Positions 55,366 to 63,623 of a DNA stretch of 64,000 bases are shown here, piece by piece (positions within the stretch are counted from its first letter, which is position 1; each line of letters opens with the position of its first letter). The notes beneath the pieces were generated by a model. It was not told where the DNA came from and ran no database searches. It was given only the letters and a program-made list of their open reading frames with translations. The position numbers and the translations under genes were made by a program. The stretch covers positions 1 through 64,000 of the forward strand of contig JAJPHG010000019.1 of the NCBI GenBank assembly GCA_021325375.1, written 5' to 3'. The stretch comes from Alphaproteobacteria bacterium (lineage in GTDB: Bacteria > Pseudomonadota > Alphaproteobacteria > Micropepsales > Micropepsaceae).

Positions 55366-56462
55366 CAGGCACCTTTGCCCGATTTCGCGAACGACGCGGG
55401 CACGGGATGCACGGGCGCATCCGGCATCGCTTTCTGCAGGCCTTCGACGATCAGCCTGTCGCCGGGCTTCAGCCCATCCGTGACAAGCCATTTGTCGCCG
55501 ACGGCGCGCGACGTCTTGAGCAAGCGCAGCCGCGCGACGTTCCCGGCGTCGACGACGAGTGCGGTGGGGTCGCCTTTTTCGTTGTGTCCGACGCCTTGCT
55601 GGGGCGCGAGGATCGCGTTCTGCTCCACGCCTTCGATGATGGTGGCGCGCACGAACATGCCCGGCAGCAGGATGCCGTTCGGATTGGGGAAGATGGCGCG
55701 TAGCGTCACCGCGCCCGTCGTCTGATCGACGGTCACCTCGCTGAATTGCAGATTGCCGGCTTGCGGATAGCTCGATCCGTTGTCGAGCGACAGCGTGGCC
55801 GGCGTATCGGAAGGCTCGCTGTTCACGCTGCCATGCTGCACCGCCTGCTTCAGCGTGAGCACTTCGTTGCTCGATTGCGTGATGTCCACATAGATGGGAT
55901 CGAGCGTCTGGATCGTGGCGAGGGCCGTGGTCTGGTCCGCCGTGAGCAGCGCGCCTGCCGTCACCGATGACCGGCCGATGCGGCCCGCGATGGGCGCCGT
56001 GATCCGCGTGTAGCCGAGATTGATGCGCGCCGCCTCGACGTTGGCGAGCGCCTGCTTGTAGGCGGCGACGGCGTCGTCATAGTCCTGCGGCGCGACCGCC
56101 CCCTGCTTCACCAAGGCGGCGTAGCGCTCCGACTTCGCCTTCGCGGTGGCGAGGGCGGCGGCGGCGTTGTCATAAGCTGCTTTGTAAGGCGCCGGGTCGA
56201 TTTGATAGAGTGCCTGTCCTTTTTGGACCAGCGCACCTTCCGTAAATAGGCGCGCCTTCAGGATGCCGCCGACCTGCGGGCGGACATCCGAGACCGCGTA
56301 AGGCGAGGTGCGGCCGGGAAGGACGGCGGTCAGCTGCACCGGCTCGGCCCTGATCACGACGACGCCGACATCGGGCGGCGGACGTTTCGGAGGGGCGCCC
56401 GGACCGCATCCCAAGAGTGAAAGCCCCGCGAGGCCGGTAGCCAAAACGCTGCGAATGGTCAT
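55365..56462 (-). CDS. RND periplasmic adaptor lipoprotein (AcrA/MexA-like)
   Basis: 365 residues with a lipoprotein signal ([10 protein letters not shown]). The lipoyl-like half [47 protein letters not shown], the hairpin region ([35 protein letters not shown]) and the C-terminal [17 protein letters not shown] are typical of AcrA/MexA. It pairs with the following pump. The 179 bp upstream of its start contain no gene. No TetR-type regulator is adjacent, so control is unclear. Confidence 0.87.
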   Translation of the reverse strand: MTIRSVLATGLAGLSLLGCGPGAPPKRPPPDVGVVVIRAEPVQLTAVLPGRTSPYAVSDVRPQVGGILKARLFTEGALVQKGQALYQIDPAPYKAAYDNAAAALATAKAKSERYAALVKQGAVAPQDYDDAVAAYKQALANVEAARINLGYTRITAPIAGRIGRSSVTAGALLTADQTTALATIQTLDPIYVDITQSSNEVLTLKQAVQHGSVNSEPSDTPATLSLDNGSSYPQAGNLQFSEVTVDQTTGAVTLRAIFPNPNGILLPGMFVRATIIEGVEQNAILAPQQGVGHNEKGDPTALVVDAGNVARLRLLKTSRAVGDKWLVTDGLKPGDRLIVEGLQKAMPDAPVHPVPASFAKSGKGA

Positions 56463-56641
56463 GGAAACTCAAATCCGAAAGGCAGATGCAAATGGAGCGC
56501 GCCGGAGCAATCCGACACGACCTAAGTAGTCTTCGCAACTGCAATATTCTATGTCCAATGTACGATTTTATCGGGGACGGGGGAACGATTTCGCTTCCCG
56601 CGAAATTGCTTTCGCGAAAGCCAGCGGCCCTTTGCTGCGTT

Positions 56642-56839
56642 CTACCGGAAAATTCCGAAGCAGAAATCCACGCAGAACTTCAGAAAAGGTACCGCCGCCG
56701 CAATGATAGCGATCACGACCAATGCCAGTCCGACCAGCGCCAAGTCGCGCGATCGTTCCGGTTCATGGTGATGAACCAGCGCCATGGCTTCCTCCGCGCG
56801 GACTCTTTCGGCCCGCCTTGGAGGGATGTTGCGCGCCAT
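56642..56839 (-). CDS. Possible small membrane protein (65 aa)
   Basis: From the ATG at 56839 the frame gives a basic N-terminus (MARNIPPRRAERVRAEEA) and an HHHEPERSRD stretch. One strong membrane segment (LALVGLALVVIAIIAAAVPFL) and a short Cys/Phe tail follow. It is in frame with, and downstream of, the repeat-protein remnant, which could mean either a separate small gene or just the read-through tail of a pseudogene. I recognise no family. The hydrophobic segment and charge distribution make a real small protein plausible. Confidence 0.35.
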   Translation of the reverse strand: MARNIPPRRAERVRAEEAMALVHHHEPERSRDLALVGLALVVIAIIAAAVPFLKFCVDFCFGIFR

Positions 56840-56902
56840 CAGGCGCAAAATCCACACAAATTTTATGACTTTGGCACCGGCGCCACAGAGGCGTGGTTCA
56901 CG

Positions 56903-57238
56903 CTGTGGAGTCAGTTTGAACAGCGTGCCGCCGCTTCCGTTCGCGCCGTCGTCCGACGTCGTGCCATAGATGTTGCCGCTCCGGTCGACGATCACGGGCG
57001 TCCCCGGGCCTCCGCCGTTGGTGCAATTCTGTTCGCTGCAAAAGCTGTACAGCACCTGCTCGGTCCAGCCGTTGCCGTGACTCAGCGTGTAGACTGTTCC
57101 AAGAATTCCCGCGCCGCCGATATGGGGCGTGCCCAGGAAGTTGCCGCTGGCGTCGAGGGCCGGGCCCGCTGCGGGCTCGAGTCCGTCTTTGCAATTCGTT
57201 TTCGAGCAGAAATCGTAAATCACTTTGCATTTGTCGCA
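56903..57238 (-). pseudogene. Fragment of a GloVer-type tandem-repeat protein
   Basis: The translated stretch contains two copies of a repeat (VIYDFCSKTNCKDGLEPAAG and VLYSFCSEQNCTNGGGPGTP are the repeat starts), each followed by D-SGN--GT---GG-G-GT---L. This is the pattern of the 'choice-of-anchor tandem repeat GloVer-containing' proteins, which normally have many such repeats and a signal peptide. Here both ends are missing and the frame runs into unrelated sequence after KLTPQRE, so it is a decayed internal fragment. Confidence 0.5.
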
Positions 57239-57450
57239 TCGTATCGGCCTCGCCTGGGCGTCGACGGCGTCGTCAAGTCGCGAGCTTACCCTCATCCATA
57301 TTTGCCAGCGTGAAAAAATTCAGGTTCAATGAGTGGTTGCGTCACCAGGGGCCCTGGTCGGGCGAGAAATTCTCCGGATCAAGACCAAGGAAAGCATCCC
57401 GGTCCAGTCCGGTTTCATGATGCCGAGCCGTCCAGACGGAAATTCCAGTC

Positions 57451-59247
57451 ATGTTCGAACCTCAATCGGTGAACGAGTTCGGCTCCGATCTTCCCGAGCC
57501 GATCTCCCGGCATGTGTGGAGAGAACGCTATCGTGCTCACTCGCCCGAAGGTCACCCGCTCGAAGCGGAGATCGGTCAATCCTGGCGCCGGGTCGCACGC
57601 AGCATTGCCGCTTCGGAAAACGACAGCCATCGCTGGGCGGAGGAATACCGTCAACTGTTCGATGACTTCAAATTCCTTCCAGGAGGTCGCATCCTTGCGT
57701 CCGCCGGCACGACCCACCGCGCGACGCTGTTCAACTGCTTCGTCATGGGAGCGATCGAGGACGATCTCGGCGCGATATTCAGTCATCTGCGGGAAGGAGC
57801 TCTTACTCTCCAGCACGGCGGCGGCGTTGGGTACAACTTTTCCACCCTTCGGCCGCGAGGCGCGCTGATACGCGGCCAGGGGGCGACTTCATCCGGCCCC
57901 GTCTCGTTCATGCAGATATGGAACGAAGCGTGCGCGACCATCATGAGCGGCGGCGCGCGGCGCGGCGCGATGATGGCTTTGCTGTCGTGCAGCCATCCCG
58001 ACATCGCCGAATTCGTCGCGTCGAAACGCGTCGGCGGCCGCCTCACGAATTTCAACATCTCCGTGGGGCTGTCGGACGCATTCATGGCGGCGGTCCGGCG
58101 TGACGAGACATGGCCGCTCGTTTTCGACGGTCAGGTTTTCGCCGAAGTGACGGCGCGCACCTTGTGGAACCAGATGATGGAGGCCGCGTACGAGTCGGGA
58201 GAACCCGGCGTTGTTTTCCTCGAACGCATGAATGCCAGGAACAATCTCTATTATTGCGAGGAGATCGTCGGCACCAATCCGTGCGGCGAGGTTCCACTGC
58301 CGAACTACGGGGCCTGCCTGCTTGGATCGTTGAACTTGGCGGCCTTCGTGCGCGATCCGTTCACTTGCCATGCGCAGCTCGACGAGGCCCGGCTCGTGGA
58401 ATCCACGCATAAAGCCGTGCGGTTTCTGGATTCCACCATCGATCAATCCCGTTTTCCTCTCCCGCAGCAGAGAGACGAGGCCCGCGCGAAACGGCGGCTT
58501 GGTCTTGGCATCACCGGTCTGGCCGACGCGTTGCTCATGTGCAATGTCCGCTACGATGCGCCCGAAGGATTGGAGCTCCTCCAGCGCTGGATGTCGCATG
58601 TGCGCAATGAAAGCTTCAGGGCGTCCGCGATGCTTGCCGAGGAAAAGGGCCCGTTCCCGTTGTTCGATCGCGACAAGTTCCTGGACGGCGCAAACGTCCG
58701 CAGGCTTCCCGCTGACATTCGCGACCAGATCGCGCGTGGTGGAATCCGCAACGGCGTCCTCAACTCCATTGCTCCGGCGGGTTCGATTTCGCTTCTGGCC
58801 AACAACGTGTCTTCGGGTGTGGAGCCGATATTCAGCGCCGACTGCGTCCGTCGCGTCAGGACATCCGACGGCTCGTTCCAAAGTGTCCGCGTGACGGACT
58901 ATGCCGTCGCCCTGTATCGCGGGATGCGCGGACAGCGCGACGGCATTCCAGACGCATACACGGACGCGTCGTCCATCGGCGTTCGGGCGCACATCGCCAT
59001 GCAAGCCATGGCACAGTCATTGACGGACGGCGCGGTGTCGAAAACCGTGAACGTTCCGCAGGACTATCCATATCCGGAATTCGAGCGTCTTTATCTCGAG
59101 GCGTTCGACGCCGGCTGCAAGGGGTGCACGGCTTTTCGGCCCAATGGCGTGCGCCCATCGATTCTACATGGTCTCGACAGCTTGGACGCCAAACCCGAGG
59201 GCGAATGCCGCCAACCGGAGCGGGTGGAATGCGCCGTATGCCTCTGA
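57451..59247 (+). CDS. nrdJ: Adenosylcobalamin-dependent (class II) ribonucleotide reductase, short form
   Basis: 598 residues. The N-terminal substrate region has PGGRILASAGTTHRATLFNCFV, whose cysteine is one of the active-site pair. LTLQHGGGVGYNFS and GARRGAMMALL follow. The radical-bearing cysteine lies in NPCGEVPLP and is followed by YGACLLGSLNL. The phosphate-binding loop is SIAPAGSISLLANNVSSGVEP. The C-terminus ends in CRQPERVECAVCL, whose cysteines may act as the reducing pair. This is well below the roughly 1200-residue NrdJ I would expect in many Alphaproteobacteria and is close to compact class II enzymes, so lateral transfer is possible. It reduces ribonucleotides using B12. It stands 221 bp before a cluster that includes a B12-type radical SAM enzyme. 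No cobalamin riboswitch is evident upstream. Confidence 0.85.
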   Translation: MFEPQSVNEFGSDLPEPISRHVWRERYRAHSPEGHPLEAEIGQSWRRVARSIAASENDSHRWAEEYRQLFDDFKFLPGGRILASAGTTHRATLFNCFVMGAIEDDLGAIFSHLREGALTLQHGGGVGYNFSTLRPRGALIRGQGATSSGPVSFMQIWNEACATIMSGGARRGAMMALLSCSHPDIAEFVASKRVGGRLTNFNISVGLSDAFMAAVRRDETWPLVFDGQVFAEVTARTLWNQMMEAAYESGEPGVVFLERMNARNNLYYCEEIVGTNPCGEVPLPNYGACLLGSLNLAAFVRDPFTCHAQLDEARLVESTHKAVRFLDSTIDQSRFPLPQQRDEARAKRRLGLGITGLADALLMCNVRYDAPEGLELLQRWMSHVRNESFRASAMLAEEKGPFPLFDRDKFLDGANVRRLPADIRDQIARGGIRNGVLNSIAPAGSISLLANNVSSGVEPIFSADCVRRVRTSDGSFQSVRVTDYAVALYRGMRGQRDGIPDAYTDASSIGVRAHIAMQAMAQSLTDGAVSKTVNVPQDYPYPEFERLYLEAFDAGCKGCTAFRPNGVRPSILHGLDSLDAKPEGECRQPERVECAVCL

Positions 59248-59321
59248 ACCTTGCTCGTCTCGCCGAAGGGCAGACGCTTTCGTGACGGCATGTATAGCGT
59301 GATGCGCGTGCCACGACGCTA

Positions 59322-59350
59322 GATGTCGTGCACGGTGATAACACGACATC
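59322..59350. promoter_or_regulatory. 9-bp perfect inverted repeat (GATGTCGTG / CACGACATC)
   Basis: The two arms are separated by 11 bases, between the nrdJ stop (75 bp) and the radical SAM gene (118 bp before its start). There is no T-run, so an operator is as likely as a terminator. It lies about 47 bp upstream of the candidate -35 sequence for the radical SAM operon. Confidence 0.45.
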
Positions 59351-59397
59351 AAAGGCCGTCATTTCACCCGAAAATCCGTATAAGGCGCTTTTATTGC

Positions 59398-59426
59398 TTG
59401 TTGCCAGGTGAAAGCGAAAATAGGAT
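59398..59426 (+). promoter_or_regulatory. Candidate sigma70-type promoter TTGTTG-N17-TAGGAT
   Basis: The two hexamers are 17 bp apart in the only AT-rich stretch before the radical SAM operon and would start transcription about 30 bp before the ATG. The match to the consensus is modest. Confidence 0.35.
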
Positions 59427-59468
59427 TGTACTTCTTGAGGTTGATCTGTCGAAGCAGGAGCTGAAGGA

Positions 59469-60815
59469 ATGCCCGCCCCGCGATTCTTCGCACGCGAAGA
59501 GTTTTTCGGCTGGCTTCTATTCGACCCGCGCACGCATCAATACGTCGTCCCGGTCACCTCGGCGGCGATATGCGCATTTCGTAGAGTCATCGAAGACGGC
59601 GACCTTCCGTTGGCGGACGAGTTGCCCGGCGACGACCGCGATCACGCCGCCGACATTGCCCGCTGGCTGCGCGACAACGATTGCATCCCGGGCTCGATCC
59701 GCATTTCCTGCCGCGCGCCGAAGCCCGGAATGCTGTCCGCGCCGCTCAACGTCTATTTCGACTTCACCAGCATCTGCAATCTCGCCTGCACGATGTGCTA
59801 CGACGAGCCGAAGCGGGCCGGCACCAAGCGTAGTTCGGAGCTGACCGTTGCCGAGATCGACGGCGTGTTCGCTCAGCTGGGCGAGATGGGGGTGTTTCGC
59901 GTCGATCTCGCCGGCGGCGAGCCGACGCTCCTGCCGGACGTGCTGGAGGCTTATCTCGCGGCGGCGGACAAGCATCACATATCGGTCAGCATGACCACGA
60001 ACGGCACGCGCCTTTCCTACGATCTCTCGCGGCGCATTCTGGGACACGGGCTCAAGACGGTTACCGTCAGCATCGACGGCCACGATGCCGGCATGAACGA
60101 CCGTGTCCGCGGCGCGGGTGCTTTCGAAAAAGCGGTCCTCGGCCTTCAAAATCTTCTGACGGCCAAACGCGATCTGGGCAGCGATACCGTCATCGCCATC
60201 AAGAACACATTCCGTCCGACCATCACTGCGGAGGAGATCGGCGGCTTTGTCGAGCTCGGAAGGAGCTTGGGCGTCGACAAGGTCAAGTTCAACTCCATGC
60301 GGCCATCCGGCGAAGCGGCCGCGGACAGGGAGCTGATCTCGGCAGTCCCGGCCTACTACGCGGCGCTGCGCGAGATGAAGCGCCTGGCCGATCTGTCCGA
60401 CGATGTCGAGATCAGCGGGCCCGTGAATCCGGCCACCTGCTTCGGCGGGCGCATCTCTCACCTGACCGACTGGGGCTGCGTCGCCGGCAAGGAGCTCATG
60501 ACGATCGACTCGATCGGAAACGTGCGTCCCTGCTCGATGATGAACGATTTCGTGGTTGGCAATGTGCGCTCGAACTCTCTTCGCGAAATCTACTTCAACA
60601 GCCGTATCAACTCCCTGCGAAATGTCGAAAAGGCGGAGTGCAGTTCGTGTTCCGCCTTCATGACGTGCCGCGGGGGATGTCGCGTCCGCAGCCAGGCCGC
60701 CGGGGACTTTTTCGCCAAGGATCCGTTGTGCCCCAAAGACGCCGGTCAGGACATGGTGCATGCCGCGGAACGTGCTCGGCCATTCCAATACCTCGGGCTT
60801 CCACATTCGCTCTGA
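59469..60815 (+). CDS. Radical SAM/SPASM enzyme with N-terminal PqqD/RRE-like region (peptide-modification type)
   Basis: 448 residues, with AGGAG 8 nt before the ATG. Residues 1-80 resemble the PqqD-like/RRE region found in front of RiPP-modifying radical SAM enzymes (EFFGWLLFDPRTHQYVVPVT). The radical SAM cluster motif is CNLACTMC (C103, C107, C110), followed by the AGGEPTL motif. The C-terminal SPASM domain has C337, C355 preceded by GNVRP, then CSSC, C400, C404 and C421, which fits the ligands of two auxiliary iron-sulfur clusters. SPASM enzymes usually modify ribosomally made peptides or protein side chains. It is the first gene of the cluster with a B12-type radical SAM, a NUDIX protein and a repeat protein. 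The reaction is unknown. Confidence 0.8.
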   Translation: MPAPRFFAREEFFGWLLFDPRTHQYVVPVTSAAICAFRRVIEDGDLPLADELPGDDRDHAADIARWLRDNDCIPGSIRISCRAPKPGMLSAPLNVYFDFTSICNLACTMCYDEPKRAGTKRSSELTVAEIDGVFAQLGEMGVFRVDLAGGEPTLLPDVLEAYLAAADKHHISVSMTTNGTRLSYDLSRRILGHGLKTVTVSIDGHDAGMNDRVRGAGAFEKAVLGLQNLLTAKRDLGSDTVIAIKNTFRPTITAEEIGGFVELGRSLGVDKVKFNSMRPSGEAAADRELISAVPAYYAALREMKRLADLSDDVEISGPVNPATCFGGRISHLTDWGCVAGKELMTIDSIGNVRPCSMMNDFVVGNVRSNSLREIYFNSRINSLRNVEKAECSSCSAFMTCRGGCRVRSQAAGDFFAKDPLCPKDAGQDMVHAAERARPFQYLGLPHSL

Positions 60816-60824
60816 AAGGCAAAG

Positions 60825-62444
60825 ATGATGGCAAAGGTCAGGGTCTCTCTTCCCACGGTCTACGATCCGCGCGAATGGCCGCAGCCCTATTCCGCCGCGT
60901 CCATGTTCCTGGCCGCCGCCGCAGAGCGGCGTCCGGCTTTGGGCGAACGTCTGGAATTCGATTTCCAGAGCTTCGGCAGCAGTTCCGATCCCGCCGAATT
61001 CGCGCGGGCCATAGTCGCCGCGAAGCCGGACATCCTGGGGCTCGGCATCTATACCTGGAACGAGACCGTGCTCGAGACCGCCATCCCGATCATCCATGCC
61101 CTGTCGCCGCACACCCGCATCCTTCTTGGCGGTCTATCCGTGCTCTACAGCGATGCCGAATACTTCAGAAAATTCCCCGAGGTCGACCTGTTCTTCCGCG
61201 GTGACGGCGAGAAATCGTTCCCGGACGTGCTGGAGCATTACGTCGACGGCACTTACGAGGAAGTGCTGAACGGCAACATCCTCATCAGCGGCGTCGCCTC
61301 GCACGCGAACTTCCCGCAGCGGGTGAACGACCGCTCGGCCGTGAAGATGCCGGAGGTCGTGTCGTACTATCTGCGCGACGAGAGCGGGACCTGCTTCTTC
61401 GAGCGTCACGCGGATCAACATTGGAACTGCGTATGGTGGGAGCTTTCGCGCGGCTGCGTCTATACCTGCGCATTCTGTGGCTTTGACGCCCAGGAACTCG
61501 GGTTCCGCCATCACTCCGTCGAACGCGTGCTGCAGGAATTCGACGTCTTCATCGAAAAGAAAGTGAAGCGCGTCTTCATCACCGACGCCATTCTCGGCGG
61601 CAAGCGCGCCAACGCGAAGGAGATCCTCAAGGGTCTCTCCGAACCGCACCGCCGCGACCACAACATGTACATCTACGGTTTCATCCGTCCCGAGCTGGTC
61701 GACGAGGAGTTCGCACGTCTTCTGCACACGTCGAATTTCGCGTTCGTCAATGTCGGGCTGCAGACCGTCAATCCCGACGTGCCGAAAGAGATGCGCGCCA
61801 ACAACCTTTCGCAGATCCGTAAGAATCTGCCCTGGTTGAGCCGCTACGGCGTGCGCTACCAGACGGACCTGATCGCGGGATTCCCCGGTGACACCTATGA
61901 CGGCTTCCTGGATTCGGTGCGCTTCATCATCGAGGAAGCGAAGCCCACGCGCTTCCGCGTCTACCAGCTCAGCGTTCTGCCGGGAACGCCGCTCTACCGG
62001 CTGGCGAAGGAAAAGGGTCCTGAATGGGTTACTTACGACCCGAAGGACGGGTCTGTGACGAGCTCCTACAGCTGGGACGGTCCCGAGCTGAAGCGCATGC
62101 TCAGCTTCGCGAACTTCTCCGTCGCGCTTTACAATTATTTCACGCAGCACGACTGGCTTGGCGACGAAGACCGCTTCCGCAGCCTCGATCTTTTCCATCA
62201 CCTCTATGAGCGCACCCTCCGAGATGAGGAGGAGTTCGGCAAATGGGATCAGAAAGCCGCCTCCTTGAACCAAGACGAGGAGTCGAATATGTGGATCGAG
62301 GCGTTCCTCAAGCGCGAAGGCATAGAGCAGCTGCATCTGCCGAAGAAGAAACGCTCCAAGACGCGCGCTTCGATACCGGTCGAGATGCACGATCCCGCCG
62401 CTTATGCGGCCGCCTATATGCGGGCCGATTCGGTCTACGACTAG
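60825..62444 (+). CDS. B12-binding-domain radical SAM protein
   Basis: 539 residues, 9 bp after the SPASM gene. An N-terminal cobalamin-binding-like Rossmann domain (about 1-140) has PDILGLGIYTWNE, ILLGGLSVLYSD and LFFRGDGEKSFPDVL; the usual D-x-H-x-x-G base-off motif is not obvious. The radical SAM motif is CVYTCAFC (C211, C215, C218), inside ELSRGCVYTCAFCGF. TDAILGGK and LIAGFPGDTYDGFL follow, then a C-terminal alpha-helical region and a Lys/Arg-rich tail. Members of this class commonly methylate unactivated carbons or catalyse related radical chemistry, and several are RiPP-maturation enzymes. Its pairing with a SPASM enzyme and a repetitive small protein suggests a two-step modification. 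Confidence 0.78.
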   Translation: MMAKVRVSLPTVYDPREWPQPYSAASMFLAAAAERRPALGERLEFDFQSFGSSSDPAEFARAIVAAKPDILGLGIYTWNETVLETAIPIIHALSPHTRILLGGLSVLYSDAEYFRKFPEVDLFFRGDGEKSFPDVLEHYVDGTYEEVLNGNILISGVASHANFPQRVNDRSAVKMPEVVSYYLRDESGTCFFERHADQHWNCVWWELSRGCVYTCAFCGFDAQELGFRHHSVERVLQEFDVFIEKKVKRVFITDAILGGKRANAKEILKGLSEPHRRDHNMYIYGFIRPELVDEEFARLLHTSNFAFVNVGLQTVNPDVPKEMRANNLSQIRKNLPWLSRYGVRYQTDLIAGFPGDTYDGFLDSVRFIIEEAKPTRFRVYQLSVLPGTPLYRLAKEKGPEWVTYDPKDGSVTSSYSWDGPELKRMLSFANFSVALYNYFTQHDWLGDEDRFRSLDLFHHLYERTLRDEEEFGKWDQKAASLNQDEESNMWIEAFLKREGIEQLHLPKKKRSKTRASIPVEMHDPAAYAAAYMRADSVYD

Positions 62445-62449
62445 AAGCC

Positions 62450-62959
62450 ATGGTTATGATCCACCGCTACGATATCGCAGCGCCGGAGGCCCGAAACCTC
62501 GAAGCTGTCGCCGTTCGCGTGGGAAGCGTGATCGTGGTGGATGAGCTGGAAAGAGTGCTTGTCGGGCAGCGCCATCCGGCCGAGGAGTTCGAGTCCGGCA
62601 GATGGGATCTGCCGGGCGGCAAATGCGAGAGCGGCGAGCCCTACGAGGCGACGGCGCTGCGCGAATTGCGGGAGGAGTTCGGCATTGCCTTGTCGCCGGA
62701 CGACCTGCACTATTTGCGCGGCTATTGCTGCGTGTATGACGACCGTATCGTCAACGCGATCTATTTCAGGGCCCATGTGGAATCCGACGCGCGGATCCTC
62801 ATCGCGGCCGATGAGTTCTCGGGTGGCGGCTTCCGGCCCCTTGCGGAGGTCGCCCAATGGGACCTCGCCTTTGGGCAACAGAGTGTCATTCGGGATTACC
62901 TCGCCACTATCGGCAGGTACAATGAGGAAGGACGCAGCCATGGCATATCAGAGCAGTAG
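62450..62959 (+). CDS. NUDIX hydrolase
   Basis: 169 residues from the ATG at 62450, 5 bp after the radical SAM gene; the ORF track starts too early. A complete NUDIX box is present (GKCESGEPYEATALRELREEFGI fits G-x5-E-x7-REUxEExGU). The fold is supported by VAVRVGSVIVVDE and the WDLPGG strand before the box. It would hydrolyse a nucleoside diphosphate linked to some other group. Within this cluster it might clear or activate a nucleotide-linked donor or by-product, possibly together with the nucleotidyltransferase encoded two genes downstream. Its last 20 bases overlap the repeat-protein gene, so translation is coupled. Confidence 0.8.
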   Translation: MVMIHRYDIAAPEARNLEAVAVRVGSVIVVDELERVLVGQRHPAEEFESGRWDLPGGKCESGEPYEATALRELREEFGIALSPDDLHYLRGYCCVYDDRIVNAIYFRAHVESDARILIAADEFSGGGFRPLAEVAQWDLAFGQQSVIRDYLATIGRYNEEGRSHGISEQ

Positions 62960-63620
62960 ACAGGCGAGTCTCAAGGTGCGGAAACTGGCCAGCGCGGTGG
63001 CCGCGCGGCTGGGCCGCGGCGGAAGCAGCGCATCGGGCATGAATGCGCGCTTGGTCAGCGCCATAGCAGGCAAATTGGCCGCCGCCCGGGGCGCTTCCGC
63101 CCGCGCCGCTTCGGCCAGGACGGCCTCCGCCAAGAACGTGACGCTTGCGAGCATGGTCGCCAAGAAGCTTAGCGCCGCCCGTAGCGCGTCGGCTCGCGCC
63201 GCCGCAGGCGCCGGCGCCTCGGCCAAGAGCGCATCGGCGAAGAACGTTAAGCTCGCAAGCCTGGTCGCGAAGAAGCTTGGTGCCGCCCGTGGTGCGTCGG
63301 CTCGCGCCGCAGCAGGTGCCGGCGCCTCGGCCAAGAGCGCATCGGCGAAGAACCTCAAGCTCGCGAGCCTTGTCGCCAGGAAACTCGCCGTCAGCGGGGC
63401 GGGAGCGAGCCGCGCGGCGCCCGGCGGTGCTGCGCATGCGGACGTCATCAACAAGCTCGCCAGCAAAGTGGCCCACCGTCTGGGCGGCGGCAAAACCAGT
63501 TCCGATCAGGTGCGCGAACTGGCCGAGCACTTCGAACGCATCGCCGGCGCGGCGGGTTCCGGCGGCGCGGCGCAGGATGACCTTCCGACCTCGGACGAGA
63601 CCGCGAGGGGATCGAAGTAG
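62940..63620 (+). CDS. Ala/Lys/Ser-rich repeat protein, candidate substrate of the radical SAM enzymes
   Basis: 226 residues from an ATG with AGGAAGG upstream, overlapping the NUDIX gene by 20 bp. The ORF track embeds it in a longer frame. The sequence is dominated by Ala, Ser, Lys, Arg, Gly and Leu, with no Cys or Trp, one Tyr and one Phe. A 10-residue amphipathic motif of the form [KRT]-L-x-S-x-[VI]-A-x-[KR]-L occurs six times, at about 15, 37, 68, 104, 140 and 172. Two full 36-residue repeats (66-101, 102-137) and a partial third lie in the middle. The C-terminal 45 residues are acidic and differ (SSDQVRELAEHFERIAG). There is no signal peptide. It could be a precursor with multiple core peptides, or a nucleic-acid-binding histone-H1-like protein. 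I infer the former from the neighbours. Confidence 0.65.
   Translation: MAYQSSRQASLKVRKLASAVAARLGRGGSSASGMNARLVSAIAGKLAAARGASARAASARTASAKNVTLASMVAKKLSAARSASARAAAGAGASAKSASAKNVKLASLVAKKLGAARGASARAAAGAGASAKSASAKNLKLASLVARKLAVSGAGASRAAPGGAAHADVINKLASKVAHRLGGGKTSSDQVRELAEHFERIAGAAGSGGAAQDDLPTSDETARGSK
63135..63350 (+). repeat. Two tandem 108-bp direct repeats inside the repeat-protein gene
   Basis: Codons 66-101 and 102-137 form two successive 108-bp units with nearly the same DNA sequence, for example GCCTCGGCCAAGAGCGCATC in both. A third, shorter and more diverged copy follows. Near identity at the DNA level indicates recent tandem duplication, so the number of copies may vary between strains. 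Confidence 0.75.
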
Positions 63621-63623
63621 CCC

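Noticed and set aside
57296-57450. Cobalamin riboswitch before the B12-dependent reductase
   Set aside because: I looked for the conserved B12-box and core but saw neither in the 155-bp leader.
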